From the NCBI RefSeq assembly GCF_002968295.1, contig NZ_CP134399.1, positions 4,278,001 through 4,342,000 of the forward strand: a DNA stretch of 64,000 nucleotides. The letters run 5' to 3'. Below are positions 1 through 8,261 of the stretch, piece by piece. The DNA is from Mycobacterium sp. ITM-2016-00317 (GTDB taxonomy: Bacteria; Actinomycetota; Actinomycetes; Mycobacteriales; Mycobacteriaceae). Made by a program: the position numbers and the translations under genes. Each line of letters starts with the position of its first letter. The first letter of the stretch is position 1. The notes beneath the pieces were generated by a model that saw nothing but the letters and a program-made list of their open reading frames with translations, did no database searches and had not been told where the DNA came from.

Positions 1-203
1 ACGCCGCCGAAGCCCCCACCTTCGCCGACACCAACGCCGTGGTGGCGTGGTCGGCGAACCTGCAGACCCAGCTGAAGACCAGCTTCAAGGCCGGTGCGCT
101 GATCGGCCGCGGTTCCGGCGAGGCGATGCAGGTGTCGTTCTACGGCAACGGGTTCGTCATCGTGCAACCGTCCGAGGGCGTCCCGGTCGGCATGCCGCAG
201 TAG
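1..203 (+). CDS. AIM24-family protein, C-terminal part only
   Basis: The window opens inside this gene. The reading frame whose codons start at position 3 is open to a TAG at 201-203 and gives 66 residues ending in GMPQ. The segment QTQLKTSFKAGALIGRGSGE followed by FVIVQPSEG is the typical end of the AIM24/TIGR00266 family, beta-rich proteins of unclear biochemical role in bacteria. The stop is one base from the end of the convergent dtd gene. The N-terminus and promoter are outside the window. Family assignment is from the motif alone. Confidence 0.7.
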   Translation, partial: AAEAPTFADTNAVVAWSANLQTQLKTSFKAGALIGRGSGEAMQVSFYGNGFVIVQPSEGVPVGMPQ

Positions 204-204
204 G

Positions 205-636
205 TCAGAGCTCCAGCAGCACGGTCACCGGCCCGTCGTTGACGAGCTCGACCTGCATGTCGGCGCCGAAGACGCCCGTGGCCACGTCGGCGCCGAGTTC
301 GGCCAGGGAGGCGGCGAACGTCTCGACCAACGGCTCCGCGACCGACCCGGGCGCCGCGGCGTTCCACGTCGGCCGCCGTCCTTTGGCGGTGTTGCCGTAC
401 AGGGTGAACTGGCTGACCACCAGGACCGGCGCACCGATGTCACAGGCCGACTTCTCGTCGTCGAGAATGCGCAGCTGCCAGAGCTTTTCAGCCAGTCGCC
501 GCGCCTTGGCCGGGTCGTCGTCGTGGGTGACACCGACGAGCGCGAGCAGCCCCTGACTCTGCGGACGGATCTCACCGACCGTCTCACCGCCGACCGTCAC
601 CCGGGCAGAACTCACCCGCTGCACGAGGATTCGCAT
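205..636 (-). CDS. dtd: D-aminoacyl-tRNA deacylase
   Basis: This 143-residue protein hydrolyses D-amino acids (and glycine mischarged on tRNA-Ala) from tRNA in the cytoplasm, a proofreading step outside the synthetase. It has the normal Dtd length, the N-terminal [15 protein letters not shown] strand, the SQFTLYG motif carrying the Ser-Gln of the active site around residue 78, and the NDGPVTV motif near the C-terminus that forms the Gly/cis-Pro chirality pocket. The start is the ATG at 634-636. It lies downstream of the DUF305 gene on the same strand with 9 bases between, so the two may be co-transcribed. Confidence 0.95.
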   Translation of the reverse strand: MRILVQRVSSARVTVGGETVGEIRPQSQGLLALVGVTHDDDPAKARRLAEKLWQLRILDDEKSACDIGAPVLVVSQFTLYGNTAKGRRPTWNAAAPGSVAEPLVETFAASLAELGADVATGVFGADMQVELVNDGPVTVLLEL

Positions 637-645
637 GCGGCGAAA

Positions 646-1296
646 CTACAGGGAGCCGAGGATCTCTTTCATCGTGGCGATCTCGCGCTGCTGGGTCTCG
701 ATGATCTCGTGCGCCAGGTGCACCGCGTCCTGCGATTGACCGGTGTCCACCTCGGTCTGTGCCATCGTGACCGCGCCTTCGTGGTGGGCGATCATCCCGG
801 TCAGGAACTGCTTGCCGGCCTCGGCGCCCTCGGCCCGGCGCAGCTGCTCGAGTTGCTCCTCGGTCATCATGCCCATCGCCGCGTGCGCCGACGGGTCCCC
901 GCCCATGTCGTGACCCTCGTGCCCGGACGCCGCCGGGGCGCCCCAGTCGCTCAGCCACTGCCGCATCGTGTCGATCTCCGGCCCCTGCGCGGCCTTGATC
1001 TGTTCGGCCAGTTCCGTCACCCGGGGATCGATGCCCTGCTTGGCCAGGATGATGTCGCTCATCACGACGGCCTGTTCGTGGTGCGGGATCATGTCGCGCG
1101 CGAACGTGGCGTCGGCCTCGTTGTGGCCGGCGTGCTCACCGTGGCCGTCTCCGGCGGCCTGCGAGGTCGTCGGGTGCTCATGGGTGCCGTGGTCGTGCTC
1201 GGCCGACTCGGTGCCGACGTCACTGCACCCGGAGAGCAGCAGCGTCAAGGTGGCGCCCACAGCGCCCGCCCCGGCCAGCAGACTGTGTTTCGACAT
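646..1296 (-). CDS. DUF305 lipoprotein, probably copper-linked
   Basis: A 216-residue secreted lipoprotein. The first 24 residues form a signal peptide with the lipobox LLSGC, followed by a His/Asp/Glu-rich stretch that could bind metal. The rest is a DUF305 (ferritin-like four-helix) domain with two related motifs, ARDMIPHHEQAVVMSD and TGMIAHHEGAVTMAQTE, each with a His pair, plus two Met/His-rich loops. DUF305 proteins are often found with copper-resistance genes. Here it is transcribed divergently from copZ across a CsoR-type operator, which supports copper-induced expression. Its biochemical role is not established; periplasmic copper binding is an inference. Confidence 0.85.
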   Translation of the reverse strand: MSKHSLLAGAGAVGATLTLLLSGCSDVGTESAEHDHGTHEHPTTSQAAGDGHGEHAGHNEADATFARDMIPHHEQAVVMSDIILAKQGIDPRVTELAEQIKAAQGPEIDTMRQWLSDWGAPAASGHEGHDMGGDPSAHAAMGMMTEEQLEQLRRAEGAEAGKQFLTGMIAHHEGAVTMAQTEVDTGQSQDAVHLAHEIIETQQREIATMKEILGSL

Positions 1297-1324
1297 CTCC
1301 TCAAGCTCCCTTCGTGTGACTTAC

Positions 1325-1341
1325 ATACCCTAGGGGGGTAT
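1325..1341. promoter_or_regulatory. CsoR-type copper operator
   Basis: ATACCCTAGGGGGGTAT is a GC-cored, A/T-ended pseudo-palindrome of the type bound by CsoR/RcnR repressors, which release DNA when they bind Cu(I). It lies 40 bases before the copZ start and 28 before the divergent DUF305 start. It overlaps a plausible -10 for copZ (TATAGT, 1339-1344), so bound repressor would block both directions. No csoR gene is in the window. Confidence 0.75.
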
Positions 1342-1380
1342 AGTACAGACCAGCTGTCAACATCCGTGGAGAGGAGCCTG

Positions 1381-1587
1381 ATGAGCACCACCACCATCAC
1401 CGTCGAGGGTATGAGCTGCGGAGGGTGCGCCAACTCGGTGCGGGCCGAACTCACCCACATCCCCGGCGTCGTCGGGGTCGACGTGGACATCACCAACGGT
1501 ACGGTGACGATCGACAGCCAGACCCCGGTCGACCCTGCGGCCGTCCGTGCGGCGGTCGAAGAGGCCGGCTACACACTGGCGGGCTGA
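1381..1587 (+). CDS. copZ: CopZ-like copper chaperone (HMA domain)
   Basis: A 68-residue single HMA-domain protein. The GMSCGGC motif (Cys13 and Cys16) binds Cu(I) for delivery to the CopA ATPase, and the rest matches the ferredoxin-like beta-alpha-beta fold of Atx1/CopZ. The ATG at 1381 is chosen because a gagagg ribosome-binding site lies just upstream; an in-frame GTG at 1366 overlaps that site. It is the first gene of a copZ, small membrane protein, copA operon behind the CsoR-type operator. Confidence 0.92.
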   Translation: MSTTTITVEGMSCGGCANSVRAELTHIPGVVGVDVDITNGTVTIDSQTPVDPAAVRAAVEEAGYTLAG

Positions 1588-1592
1588 CCGTC

Positions 1593-1748
1593 ATGGCCGC
1601 CCCGGTGAAGATCGCCGCATTCGTCGCGATGCTCGCGGCGGTGTTCGCGGTCGCACTGTGGGTGGGCCACACCGTCGGGCCGGAACCCGTACCGGCGCCC
1701 GCCCCCACGAGCGAACTTTCCCACCTCCACGAAGGTGACCATCGGTGA
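1593..1748 (+). CDS. Small single-pass membrane protein in the copper operon
   Basis: A 51-residue protein starting 5 bases after copZ and overlapping the copA GTG start by four bases (GTGA), so its translation is tightly coupled to copA. Residues about 6-28 form one hydrophobic helix ([20 protein letters not shown]). A Pro/Ala stretch follows and then a short tail with two His and several acidic residues (SHLHEGDHR). I recognise no named family. Position suggests an accessory role in copper export, for example a periplasmic copper-binding tail or a CopA-associated subunit. That is inference. Confidence 0.7.
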   Translation: MAAPVKIAAFVAMLAAVFAVALWVGHTVGPEPVPAPAPTSELSHLHEGDHR

Positions 1749-3956
1749 GCACTGTCGAACTGAACATCAGCGGGATGACCTGCGCGTCGTGTGCGGCGCG
1801 CGTCGAGAAGAAACTCAACAAGCTCGACGGGGTCACCGCGACGGTGAACTTCGCGACCGAGAAGGCCCGCGTCGAGTACGGCGACGCCGTCTCCCCCGCC
1901 GACCTCGTAGCCGCCGTGGAATCGGCCGGTTACCACGCCGCGCTGCCCGAACGCGCCCCCGAACCCACCGAGGATCCGGCCGACCCGGCCGCAGCGCTGA
2001 AGCGCCGCCTGCTGATCTGCGTCGCGCTGTCGGTCCCGGTGATCGCCATGGCGATGATCCCCGCGCTGCAGTTCACCTACTGGCAGTGGCTGTCGCTGAC
2101 GCTGGCCGCGCCGGTGGTGGTGTGGGGCGCCTGGCCCTTCCACCAGGCCGCGTGGACGAACCTGCGGCACGGGGCCGCGACGATGGACACGCTGATCTCC
2201 GTCGGCACCCTCGCCGCGTTCGGCTGGTCGCTCTACGCGCTGTTCTGGGGCACCGCCGGCGTTCCGGGGATGACGCACCCGTTCGAGCTGACCATCGCCA
2301 GGATGGACGGCAGCGCCAACATCTACCTCGAAGCCGCCGCCGGCGTGACGACGTTCATCCTGGCCGGCCGCTACTTCGAGGCGCGGGCCAAACGGCAGGC
2401 CGGCGCGGCCCTGCGTGCGCTGCTGGAGATGGGCGCCCGCGAGGTCACCGTCCGCAGAGGCGGTGCGGAGCAGCGCATCCCGGTCGAGCAACTGCTGATC
2501 GGCGACGTGTTCGTGGTGCGTCCCGGCGAGAAGATCGCCACCGACGGCGTCGTGGTGGAAGGGATGTCCGCGGTCGACGCGTCGATGCTCACCGGGGAAT
2601 CGGTCCCCGAGGAGGTGCAACCGGGCGATCAGGTGGTCGGGGCGACGGTGAACGTCGACGGCCGCCTGGCGGTGCGGGCCGAGCGCGTCGGCGCCGACAC
2701 CCAGCTGGCCCAGATGGCCCGCCTGGTCGAGGACGCGCAGAACGGTAAGGCGCAGGCGCAGCGACTGGCCGACCGGATCTCCGGCGTCTTCGTCCCGATC
2801 GTGATCGCACTGTCGGTGGCGACCCTGGGGTTCTGGCTCGGCACCGGGCACTCGGTGGCGGCTGCGTTCACCGCCGCGGTGGCCGTGCTGATCATCGCGT
2901 GCCCCTGCGCGCTCGGGCTGGCGACGCCGACGGCGCTGATGGTGGGCACCGGCCGGGGCGCACAGCTGGGCATCCTGATCACCGGGCCCGAGGTGCTGGA
3001 GGACACCCGCCGGGTGGACACCGTGATCGTCGACAAGACCGGCACCGTGACCACCGGGAACATGACGCTGGTCGATGTGTTCGCCGCCGACGGCGAACAG
3101 CCCGACGAAGTCCTGCGGATCGCCGGGGCGGTCGAGAACCCGTCCGAGCATCCGATCGCCCGCGCCATCGCATCGGGCGCGCTGGAGAAGTTCGGTGAAC
3201 TACCCGCCGTCTCGGCGTTCTCGAACCTGCGCGGTCTCGGGGTGTCCGGCGAGGTGGACGGGCGTGCGGTTCTGCTGGGCCGGACCCGGCTGCTGGCCGA
3301 CCAGTCGCTCGACATCCCCGACGAGATCAACGGCGCGGTGCTGCGGGCCGAGTCCGACGGCAGGACCGCGGTCGTGGTGGGCTGGGACGGCCGGGCCCGA
3401 GGCGTGCTGATGGTCGCCGATGCAGTCAAACCGACGTCCGCCGAGGCGATCTCGCTGCTGAAGAAGTTGGGGCTGACGCCGATCATGGTGACCGGCGACA
3501 ACGAGGCGGTCGCGCGCGCGGTCGCCGCCGAGGTCGGCATCGACACCGTGATCGCCGGGGTGCTGCCGCAGGACAAGGTGGAGACGGTCAAGCGACTGCA
3601 GCACGACGGCAAGGTGGTCGCGATGGTCGGCGACGGCGTCAACGACGCGGCGGCGCTGGCCCAGGCCGACCTGGGGCTGGCGATGGGCAGCGGCACCGAC
3701 GTCGCCATCGAGGCCAGCGATCTGACGCTGGTCGGCAACGATCTGCGGGCGGTCCCGGACGCCATCCGGCTGTCGCGCAAGACGCTGAGCACGATCAAGG
3801 GCAACCTGTTCTGGGCGTTCGCGTACAACGTCGCGGCACTGCCGCTGGCCGCGCGGCCTGCTCAATCCGATGATCGCCGGCGCCGCAATGGCATTCAGCT
3901 CGGTGTTCGTCGTGACCAACAGTCTGCGCCTGCGCGCGTTCACCCCGTCGCGCTGA
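1745..3956 (+). pseudogene. copA: CopA copper-exporting P1B-type ATPase, frameshifted near the C-terminus
   Basis: Starts at GTG 1745. It has an N-terminal HMA domain (Cys13, Cys16 in GMTCASC), an actuator loop with LTGES, the copper-channel CPC at about residues 386-388, the phosphorylated Asp430 in DKTGT, the ATP-binding SEHPIA motif and the hinge GDGVND near 629. The frame breaks close to 3851-3857 in the seventh core helix ([11 protein letters not shown]). The remainder ([16 protein letters not shown]... to TPSR and a TGA at 3954-3956) continues in another frame. The 2,212 bases are one more or two fewer than a multiple of three. The lost part holds the last helix with the MxxSS copper site, so the protein as written should not transport. 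Without correction the original frame runs antisense over later genes to 6226. Confidence 0.85.
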
Positions 3957-4394
3957 TCACGGGCGCTGGTCGTAGATCGCCGCGACGATCGCGGCGGTGT
4001 CCCAGTAGAACGGCCACACCTCGGCAATGCGACCGTCGACGACGTGCAGCGTCTGCAGGATCGGGAAGCTCAGTTCGCGGTGCGTCGCCCGCGCGCGGGC
4101 GCGGACCCGGGTGCGGACCACCGCGGTCTCGGCGGTGGCCAGGAACTGCTGATCGAGCATCTCGAATTCGTCCCAGGTGGCGGCCATGGCCGCGAAGAAC
4201 TCTCGCATCCCGTCGTGACCGCGCCACACGCCGCCGTAGGGCAGCGCAGTGGCCTGGCACAACACCACGTCCTCGGCGAAATAGGGTGCGAGCATGGCGA
4301 AGTCGGCGTGGCCGGGCCCGCCGGCGGCCAGATACTCGCGCTCGGCGGCGTACATGCCGCGCAGGATGTGGCTGTAATCGGTGGAGGTCTGCAT
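3957..4394 (-). CDS. NTF2-like/SnoaL-type small protein
   Basis: About 145 residues from ATG 4394 (MQTSTDYS); in-frame TTG/GTG starts at 4421 and 4418 would add up to nine residues. The pattern of an N-terminal helix, [18 protein letters not shown], strand-rich middle and [21 protein letters not shown] at the end matches the NTF2/SnoaL-like cone fold used by ketosteroid-isomerase relatives and many stress proteins. I see no residues that define a reaction. It lies downstream of the cyclase gene on the same strand and ends one base past the copA stop (convergent). Confidence 0.7.
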   Translation of the reverse strand: MQTSTDYSHILRGMYAAEREYLAAGGPGHADFAMLAPYFAEDVVLCQATALPYGGVWRGHDGMREFFAAMAATWDEFEMLDQQFLATAETAVVRTRVRARARATHRELSFPILQTLHVVDGRIAEVWPFYWDTAAIVAAIYDQRP

Positions 4395-4414
4395 ACCGGG
4401 TAGACGGCGACGGG

Positions 4415-4540
4415 TCACCAAACGTGAGATTCGACTTCGGGCCCACTCCTCCTGGCATGGTTCGGCACCATCGGGTCGATCATCACCAGCAGCGTCCCGG
4501 CCGCGTCATCCAGATTCTCCGTCAACCCGGACTCCGGCAC
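4415..4540 (-). CDS. Possible small ORF after the cyclase stop codon
   Basis: Directly after the TGA of the cyclase gene the same frame restarts with GTG and stays open for 41 codons, ending at TGA 4415-4417 over the alternative start of the NTF2-like gene. The peptide has a plausible hydrophobic core ([13 protein letters not shown]). It could be a small gene, a remnant, or a former C-terminal extension of the cyclase. No homologue is recognised and no ribosome-binding site is evident. Confidence 0.2.
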   Translation of the reverse strand: MPESGLTENLDDAAGTLLVMIDPMVPNHARRSGPEVESHVW

Positions 4541-5662
4541 TCAACTGGCGTCGGCCCGCCGGATGCGGAACGCCTTCACATCGGATTTGATCCCCTTCAG
4601 GCGCTTGGCCCCGGCGAACGACCAGGTGAAGCGGTCGTCCTCGCCGATCGCGTCGCGGGTGGACTCGGCCACCAGCACCGACCCGGGACGCGCGGCGCCG
4701 GTCATCCGGGCGGCGAGGTTGACCGGACTGCCGAACCAGTCCCCCGCGCGACCGACCGCCATGCCGGTCGCGACACCGGCGCGCAACCGGGGAAACGCGT
4801 CGTCGTCCTCGGTCTCCTCGATCAGCCGCAGCATCGCCTCGAGCAGCGCCGCCGGTTCCGGGCTGACCAGCATCACCTCGTCGCCGATGGTCTTGACGAA
4901 TCGCACTGGAGGCAGCGAGAATTCACGCGTCATGTCCGCCAGCCGCTGGGACAGCTGTTCCAACTCCTCCGGCGGTACCGCCTCGCCGAGGCGGGTGAAA
5001 CCCACCAGGTCGGCGAACCCGATGGTCACCAGCCGCGCTCCCGGAAGATGCTGTCCCTCAGCGCGTTCGGTGGCGGTGACGGCCTCGGTCTCGATCGCGT
5101 GGCGCAGTTGCAGAAGCAGCACCTCCTGGATCATCGGCCCCAGCAACGGCGCGATGTTCCCGACGAGCGCCTCGGACGCCTTCGCCACGTCCAATTCCGT
5201 GGCGCCAGGCCTGATCACAGCGGCCAGCGCCGCAGAGCGCATCGCTTCGGCGGCCCGCGCCAACCCGTCACCGAGCAGCCGGGTGATCTGCACCAGCTCG
5301 TCGGGGTCGATGCCGGCGTCGAGGAAATCGCGGGTGAACTTCGCCGCCTCGGCGTCGGCGCGCAGGAACACCTCGGAGTCCGGGTCGTCCACGCGCGGCA
5401 GTCCCATCGCCCGCTGGATCCGTTCGAACAGCGCAAGGTCGACACCGGCTTGCACCGCCGCCTGCCGCGCCGACACGTACCGGCCGTCGTCGCCGAGGAT
5501 GCGCCGCGAGGCCAGCAGCATCGGCGCGGGGTTACCGCGGATCTGGTCGACACCGACACCGCGGTCGAGCAGCCAGCGAATCAGGTCCGCACGCTCTTCG
5601 CGCGCAGCGGCGTCCAGCCCGTCGAGCAGCGCGGATGCTTCCAGATCGGCGTCGTCGCTCAC
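4541..5662 (-). CDS. Class III adenylate cyclase, Rv1264-like pH-sensing type
   Basis: 373 residues. Residues 1-200 match the all-helical autoinhibitory domain of the M. tuberculosis Rv1264 cyclase, which in that protein switches activity with pH. Residues 205-370 are the class III catalytic domain. All six expected catalytic residues are visible, offset by four from Rv1264: metal ligands Asp218 (FADLVGF) and Asp261, substrate-specifying Lys257 (VKTIGD) and Asp308 (GDWFG), and transition-state Asn315 and Arg319 (NLAAR). It should make cAMP as a homodimer. The GTG start at 5662 lies 8 bases after a TATAGG box, suggesting a leaderless transcript, divergent from the glycosylase at 5706. Confidence 0.93.
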   Translation of the reverse strand: MSDDADLEASALLDGLDAAAREERADLIRWLLDRGVGVDQIRGNPAPMLLASRRILGDDGRYVSARQAAVQAGVDLALFERIQRAMGLPRVDDPDSEVFLRADAEAAKFTRDFLDAGIDPDELVQITRLLGDGLARAAEAMRSAALAAVIRPGATELDVAKASEALVGNIAPLLGPMIQEVLLLQLRHAIETEAVTATERAEGQHLPGARLVTIGFADLVGFTRLGEAVPPEELEQLSQRLADMTREFSLPPVRFVKTIGDEVMLVSPEPAALLEAMLRLIEETEDDDAFPRLRAGVATGMAVGRAGDWFGSPVNLAARMTGAARPGSVLVAESTRDAIGEDDRFTWSFAGAKRLKGIKSDVKAFRIRRADAS

Positions 5663-5670
5663 CCGCCCAA

Positions 5671-5698
5671 CCTATACGGCGGCCGCCGGTGGGATAGT
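5671..5698. promoter_or_regulatory. Divergent leaderless promoter pair
   Basis: On the minus strand TATAGG (5671-5676) ends 8 bases before the cyclase GTG at 5662. On the plus strand GATAGT (5693-5698) ends 7 bases before the ATG at 5706. Both spacings place the transcription start at or next to the start codon, the usual arrangement for leaderless mycobacterial genes. Confidence 0.5.
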
Positions 5699-5705
5699 CG
5701 GGCAC

Positions 5706-6212
5706 ATGACGTCTCCGACGCTGCAGAGCTTTCCGCCGCTGGCCGCCCCCGGAGCCCGAATCCTGGTCCTGGGCAATATGCCGGGTGTCGCGTCACTGCA
5801 GGCGCAGCGCTACTACGCGTATACGCGCAACGCGTTCTGGGGCATCATGGGCGAACTGTTCGGATTCGACCCCGCAGGCGATTACGACGAACGGGTGGCC
5901 GCGCTGACCGGCGCGGGTGTCGCGGTGTGGGACGTGCTCAAGCACTGCCGCCGCATCGGCAGCCTGGATTCGTCGGTCGAACCGGACAGCATGGTGGCCA
6001 ACGATTTCCGGGCCTTCTACGCCGGACAACCGGCGCTGACCCACGTCTACTTCAACGGCGCCGCCGCGGAGAAGAACTACCACCGCCTCGTCGGGCGGAG
6101 CGAGAGGCTGCACTACACGCGGCTGCCGTCTACCAGCCCGGCGCAGACCATGTCCTTCGACCGCAAGCTCGAGGCATGGCGGCAGATCGCCGACGCCGTC
6201 CACCACCACTGA
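5706..6212 (+). CDS. DNA-deoxyinosine/uracil glycosylase-type protein (UDG superfamily)
   Basis: 168 residues. The N-terminal [10 protein letters not shown]... [10 protein letters not shown] motif and the C-terminal LPSTSPA motif are typical of the family-6 UDG fold proteins annotated as DNA-deoxyinosine glycosylases, which excise hypoxanthine (and in some members uracil) from DNA. Asn in LGNMPG and in NAFW and the Ser-rich loop near residue 143 are the expected active-site elements. The ATG at 5706 fits a leaderless start. Substrate preference cannot be read from the sequence. It stands divergent from the cyclase and 23 bases before the HIT gene. Confidence 0.8.
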   Translation: MTSPTLQSFPPLAAPGARILVLGNMPGVASLQAQRYYAYTRNAFWGIMGELFGFDPAGDYDERVAALTGAGVAVWDVLKHCRRIGSLDSSVEPDSMVANDFRAFYAGQPALTHVYFNGAAAEKNYHRLVGRSERLHYTRLPSTSPAQTMSFDRKLEAWRQIADAVHHH

Positions 6213-6223
6213 GCGGCGTCCAC

Positions 6224-6229
6224 TAGCGT
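6224..6229 (+). promoter_or_regulatory. Leaderless -10 box of the HIT gene
   Basis: TAGCGT ends 6 bases before the ATG at 6236, placing the predicted transcription start at the start codon. No convincing -35 element is visible because the box lies just after the preceding stop codon. Confidence 0.4.
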
Positions 6230-6235
6230 GGCGGC

Positions 6236-6673
6236 ATGTCCTGCGTGTTCTGCGCCATCGTCGCCGGCCGGGCGCCCGCCATCCGGATCCACGAGGACGA
6301 CGACTACCTGGCGATCCTCGACATCCGACCGTTCACCCGCGGGCACACCCTGGTGATCCCCAAGGCGCACACGGTCGATCTGACCGACACCCCGCCGCAG
6401 ACCCTGGCCGGGATGGCCGCCCTCGGGCAGCGCATCGCCAAGGCCGCCAGGAGCTCGGGCCTGCACGCCGACGGCAACAACATCGCCGTCAACGACGGCA
6501 AGGCCGCCTTCCAGTCGGTGTTCCACGTCCACCTGCACGTGGTGCCGCGCCGCGACGGGGACAAGCTGTCGTTCGCGAAGGGGATGCTGCTGCGGCGCGA
6601 CCCCGACCGCGAGGAGACCGCCCGGCTGTTGCGCGAGGCACTCGCGCAACTCGACGCCGCCGAGAAGGAGTGA
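6236..6673 (+). CDS. HIT-family nucleotide hydrolase
   Basis: 145 residues, a complete HIT domain. The family signature HVHLHVV holds the catalytic triad His97, His99 and His101. The N-terminal CVFCAI is the common zinc-binding Cys pair of Hint-type proteins, and GHTLVIPKAH is the nucleotide-contact strand. These enzymes hydrolyse AMP-lysine or AMP-phosphoramidate bonds. It corresponds in position and sequence type to Rv1262c. Its stop is 4 bases before the next gene, so the two are co-transcribed. Confidence 0.93.
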   Translation: MSCVFCAIVAGRAPAIRIHEDDDYLAILDIRPFTRGHTLVIPKAHTVDLTDTPPQTLAGMAALGQRIAKAARSSGLHADGNNIAVNDGKAAFQSVFHVHLHVVPRRDGDKLSFAKGMLLRRDPDREETARLLREALAQLDAAEKE

Positions 6674-6677
6674 CCTC

Positions 6678-7136
6678 ATGGGCATCGCGCAGTGGATCGA
6701 ACAGAACGTCGGCACCCGGCTGCTGATGTTGCACGACAAGCTCTACCAGAGCACCGACGGGCGCATCGGACACCGCATTCCGCTGCCGGGCGTCGCCCCG
6801 TCGCTGCTGCTGCACACCGTCGGCGCCAAGACCCGCAAGAAGCGCACCAACACGCTGTCCTATTTTCCCGACGGCGGCAGCTACTACGTCGTCGCCTCCA
6901 AGGGGGGCGATCCCCGGGCGCCCGGCTGGTACCACAATCTCAAGGCCCACCCGGACGTCGAGATCAACATCGGGCCAAAGCGTTTCGCGGTGACGGCGAC
7001 CCCGGTGACGGCCGACGACCCCGACTATCCGCGGCTGTGGAAGCTGGTCAACGACGGCAACTCGAACCGCTACGAGGGCTACCAGAAGCGGACTTCACGC
7101 AGGATCCCGCTCGTCCGGCTGAGCCCGAAGACCTAG
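6678..7136 (+). CDS. Ddn-like F420-dependent nitroreductase/quinone reductase family protein
   Basis: 152 residues. LLLHTVGAKTRKKRTNTLSY followed by YYVVASKGGDPRAPGWYHNL is the hallmark of the deazaflavin (F420H2)-dependent Ddn split-beta-barrel family, where the TR(K) and ASKGG.. W.HNL segments bind the F420 phosphate and headgroup. The Rv1261c position is conserved. Members reduce menaquinone or nitroimidazoles; the native substrate here is unknown. It overlaps the convergent luciferase-like gene at a CTAG in which both stop codons sit. Confidence 0.9.
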   Translation: MGIAQWIEQNVGTRLLMLHDKLYQSTDGRIGHRIPLPGVAPSLLLHTVGAKTRKKRTNTLSYFPDGGSYYVVASKGGDPRAPGWYHNLKAHPDVEINIGPKRFAVTATPVTADDPDYPRLWKLVNDGNSNRYEGYQKRTSRRIPLVRLSPKT

Positions 7137-8182
7137 AAGATCTCCTTGGCCAGCAGTTCCAGGGTGGCCTCGCGGCCGGGTGCGGTGCCGGGGTCGACCC
7201 CGCGGAACGCCGAGGCCACCGGATGCACCATCACCTCGTCCACACCGAACTTCTCGGCCAGTGCGTACACCTGGCCGGCCGCCTCGGCGGGAGCGCCGAC
7301 CACGGCCTGACGCAGCCCGGCGTCGATCACGGACTGGGCGCGCGGGTCCGTGCGCTGCTCTTCGGCGTCCTCGACCAGATCGAGCGGCACCATCGGCTGC
7401 CCGGTCCGCAGCCGCGCCATCATCTGCAGGTTCGGCAGAATCAAACGCATTGCCTCGTCCCGGGTCTCGGCGACAACCGCATTGACCGTCAAGAACGTGA
7501 CCGGCTCCGGAGTCAGCTCGCTGGGCCGGAAGTTCTCGCGATAGAACTGCATCGCCTCCTCGGTGCCCTGCCCGGCGAAGTGGTGGGCGAACACGTAGGG
7601 CAGACCCTTCGCGGCGGCCAGTCGCGCGGAGTACATCGACGAACCAAGGAGCCACAGCCGCGGCGTGCTCGCCGCGGCCGGCGTCGCCTTGAGGATGTAG
7701 TTGTCGCGCATCAGGTCGCGTGGCAGCGGTACCCGTACGCCTTTGCTGCTCATCAGCGCCATCACGTCGTCGAGATACTCCGGGAACGCCTCGATGTCGC
7801 GGTCGTCGCGGCCTGCCGCACCGCGCAGCGCCATCGAGGTCACCGGGTCCGAGCCGGGCGCGCGGCCGATGCCCAGGTCGATGCGCCCGGGGTGGGCCGC
7901 TTCCAGTAGCGCGAACTGTTCGGCGACGGCCAGCGGCGCGTGGTTGGGCAGCATCACCCCGCCGGAACCGAGGCGCAGCGCCGCGGTGTGCGCGGCGAGG
8001 TGGGCGATCAGCACCGGCGGGCTGGTGGCCGCGACCGAGGGCATGTTGTGGTGCTCGGCGACCCAGTAGCGGGTGTATCCCAGCCGGTCAGCGGTCTGGG
8101 CCAGCAGCGTCGAGGCGGCGATCGCATCGGAGGTGCTCTGGTCGGAGCGCACGGGAACGAGGTCGAGGACTGAGAGACGCAT
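7133..8182 (-). CDS. LLM-class flavin-dependent monooxygenase
   Basis: 349 residues from ATG 8182 (MRLSVLDLVPV); an earlier in-frame start would add 21 basic residues and is not needed. The bacterial-luciferase TIM barrel is recognised by GYTRYWVAEHHNMP, LGSGGVMLPNHAPL and DLGIGRAPGSD, the last two lining the flavin site. Members use FMN (some F420) to oxidise organic substrates. This is the MsnO8-like branch with the AEHH motif. The substrate is unknown. It is the far end of a convergent pair with the Ddn-like gene. Confidence 0.88.
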   Translation of the reverse strand: MRLSVLDLVPVRSDQSTSDAIAASTLLAQTADRLGYTRYWVAEHHNMPSVAATSPPVLIAHLAAHTAALRLGSGGVMLPNHAPLAVAEQFALLEAAHPGRIDLGIGRAPGSDPVTSMALRGAAGRDDRDIEAFPEYLDDVMALMSSKGVRVPLPRDLMRDNYILKATPAAASTPRLWLLGSSMYSARLAAAKGLPYVFAHHFAGQGTEEAMQFYRENFRPSELTPEPVTFLTVNAVVAETRDEAMRLILPNLQMMARLRTGQPMVPLDLVEDAEEQRTDPRAQSVIDAGLRQAVVGAPAEAAGQVYALAEKFGVDEVMVHPVASAFRGVDPGTAPGREATLELLAKEIF

Positions 8183-8261
8183 CAACAGTCCAACGCGCGC
8201 CGGTACGGTTCCGTTCCCCCGTCGGTCAGGGATTTTGGTGCGCACATCGTTGCTGCGGCGG

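Noticed and set aside
3842..3860. Programmed ribosomal frameshift in copA
   Set aside because: E. coli copA uses a slippery A/T-type heptamer early in the gene. Here the site is CG-only, near the 3' end, and no slippery sequence or early stop product (CopZ-like) would result.
3957..6226. Long continuation of the copA frame (about 750 codons) after the frameshift
   Set aside because: It lies antisense to the NTF2-like and cyclase genes and across the next gene, is Arg/Pro-rich and has no family features. It is an artefact of GC-rich DNA.
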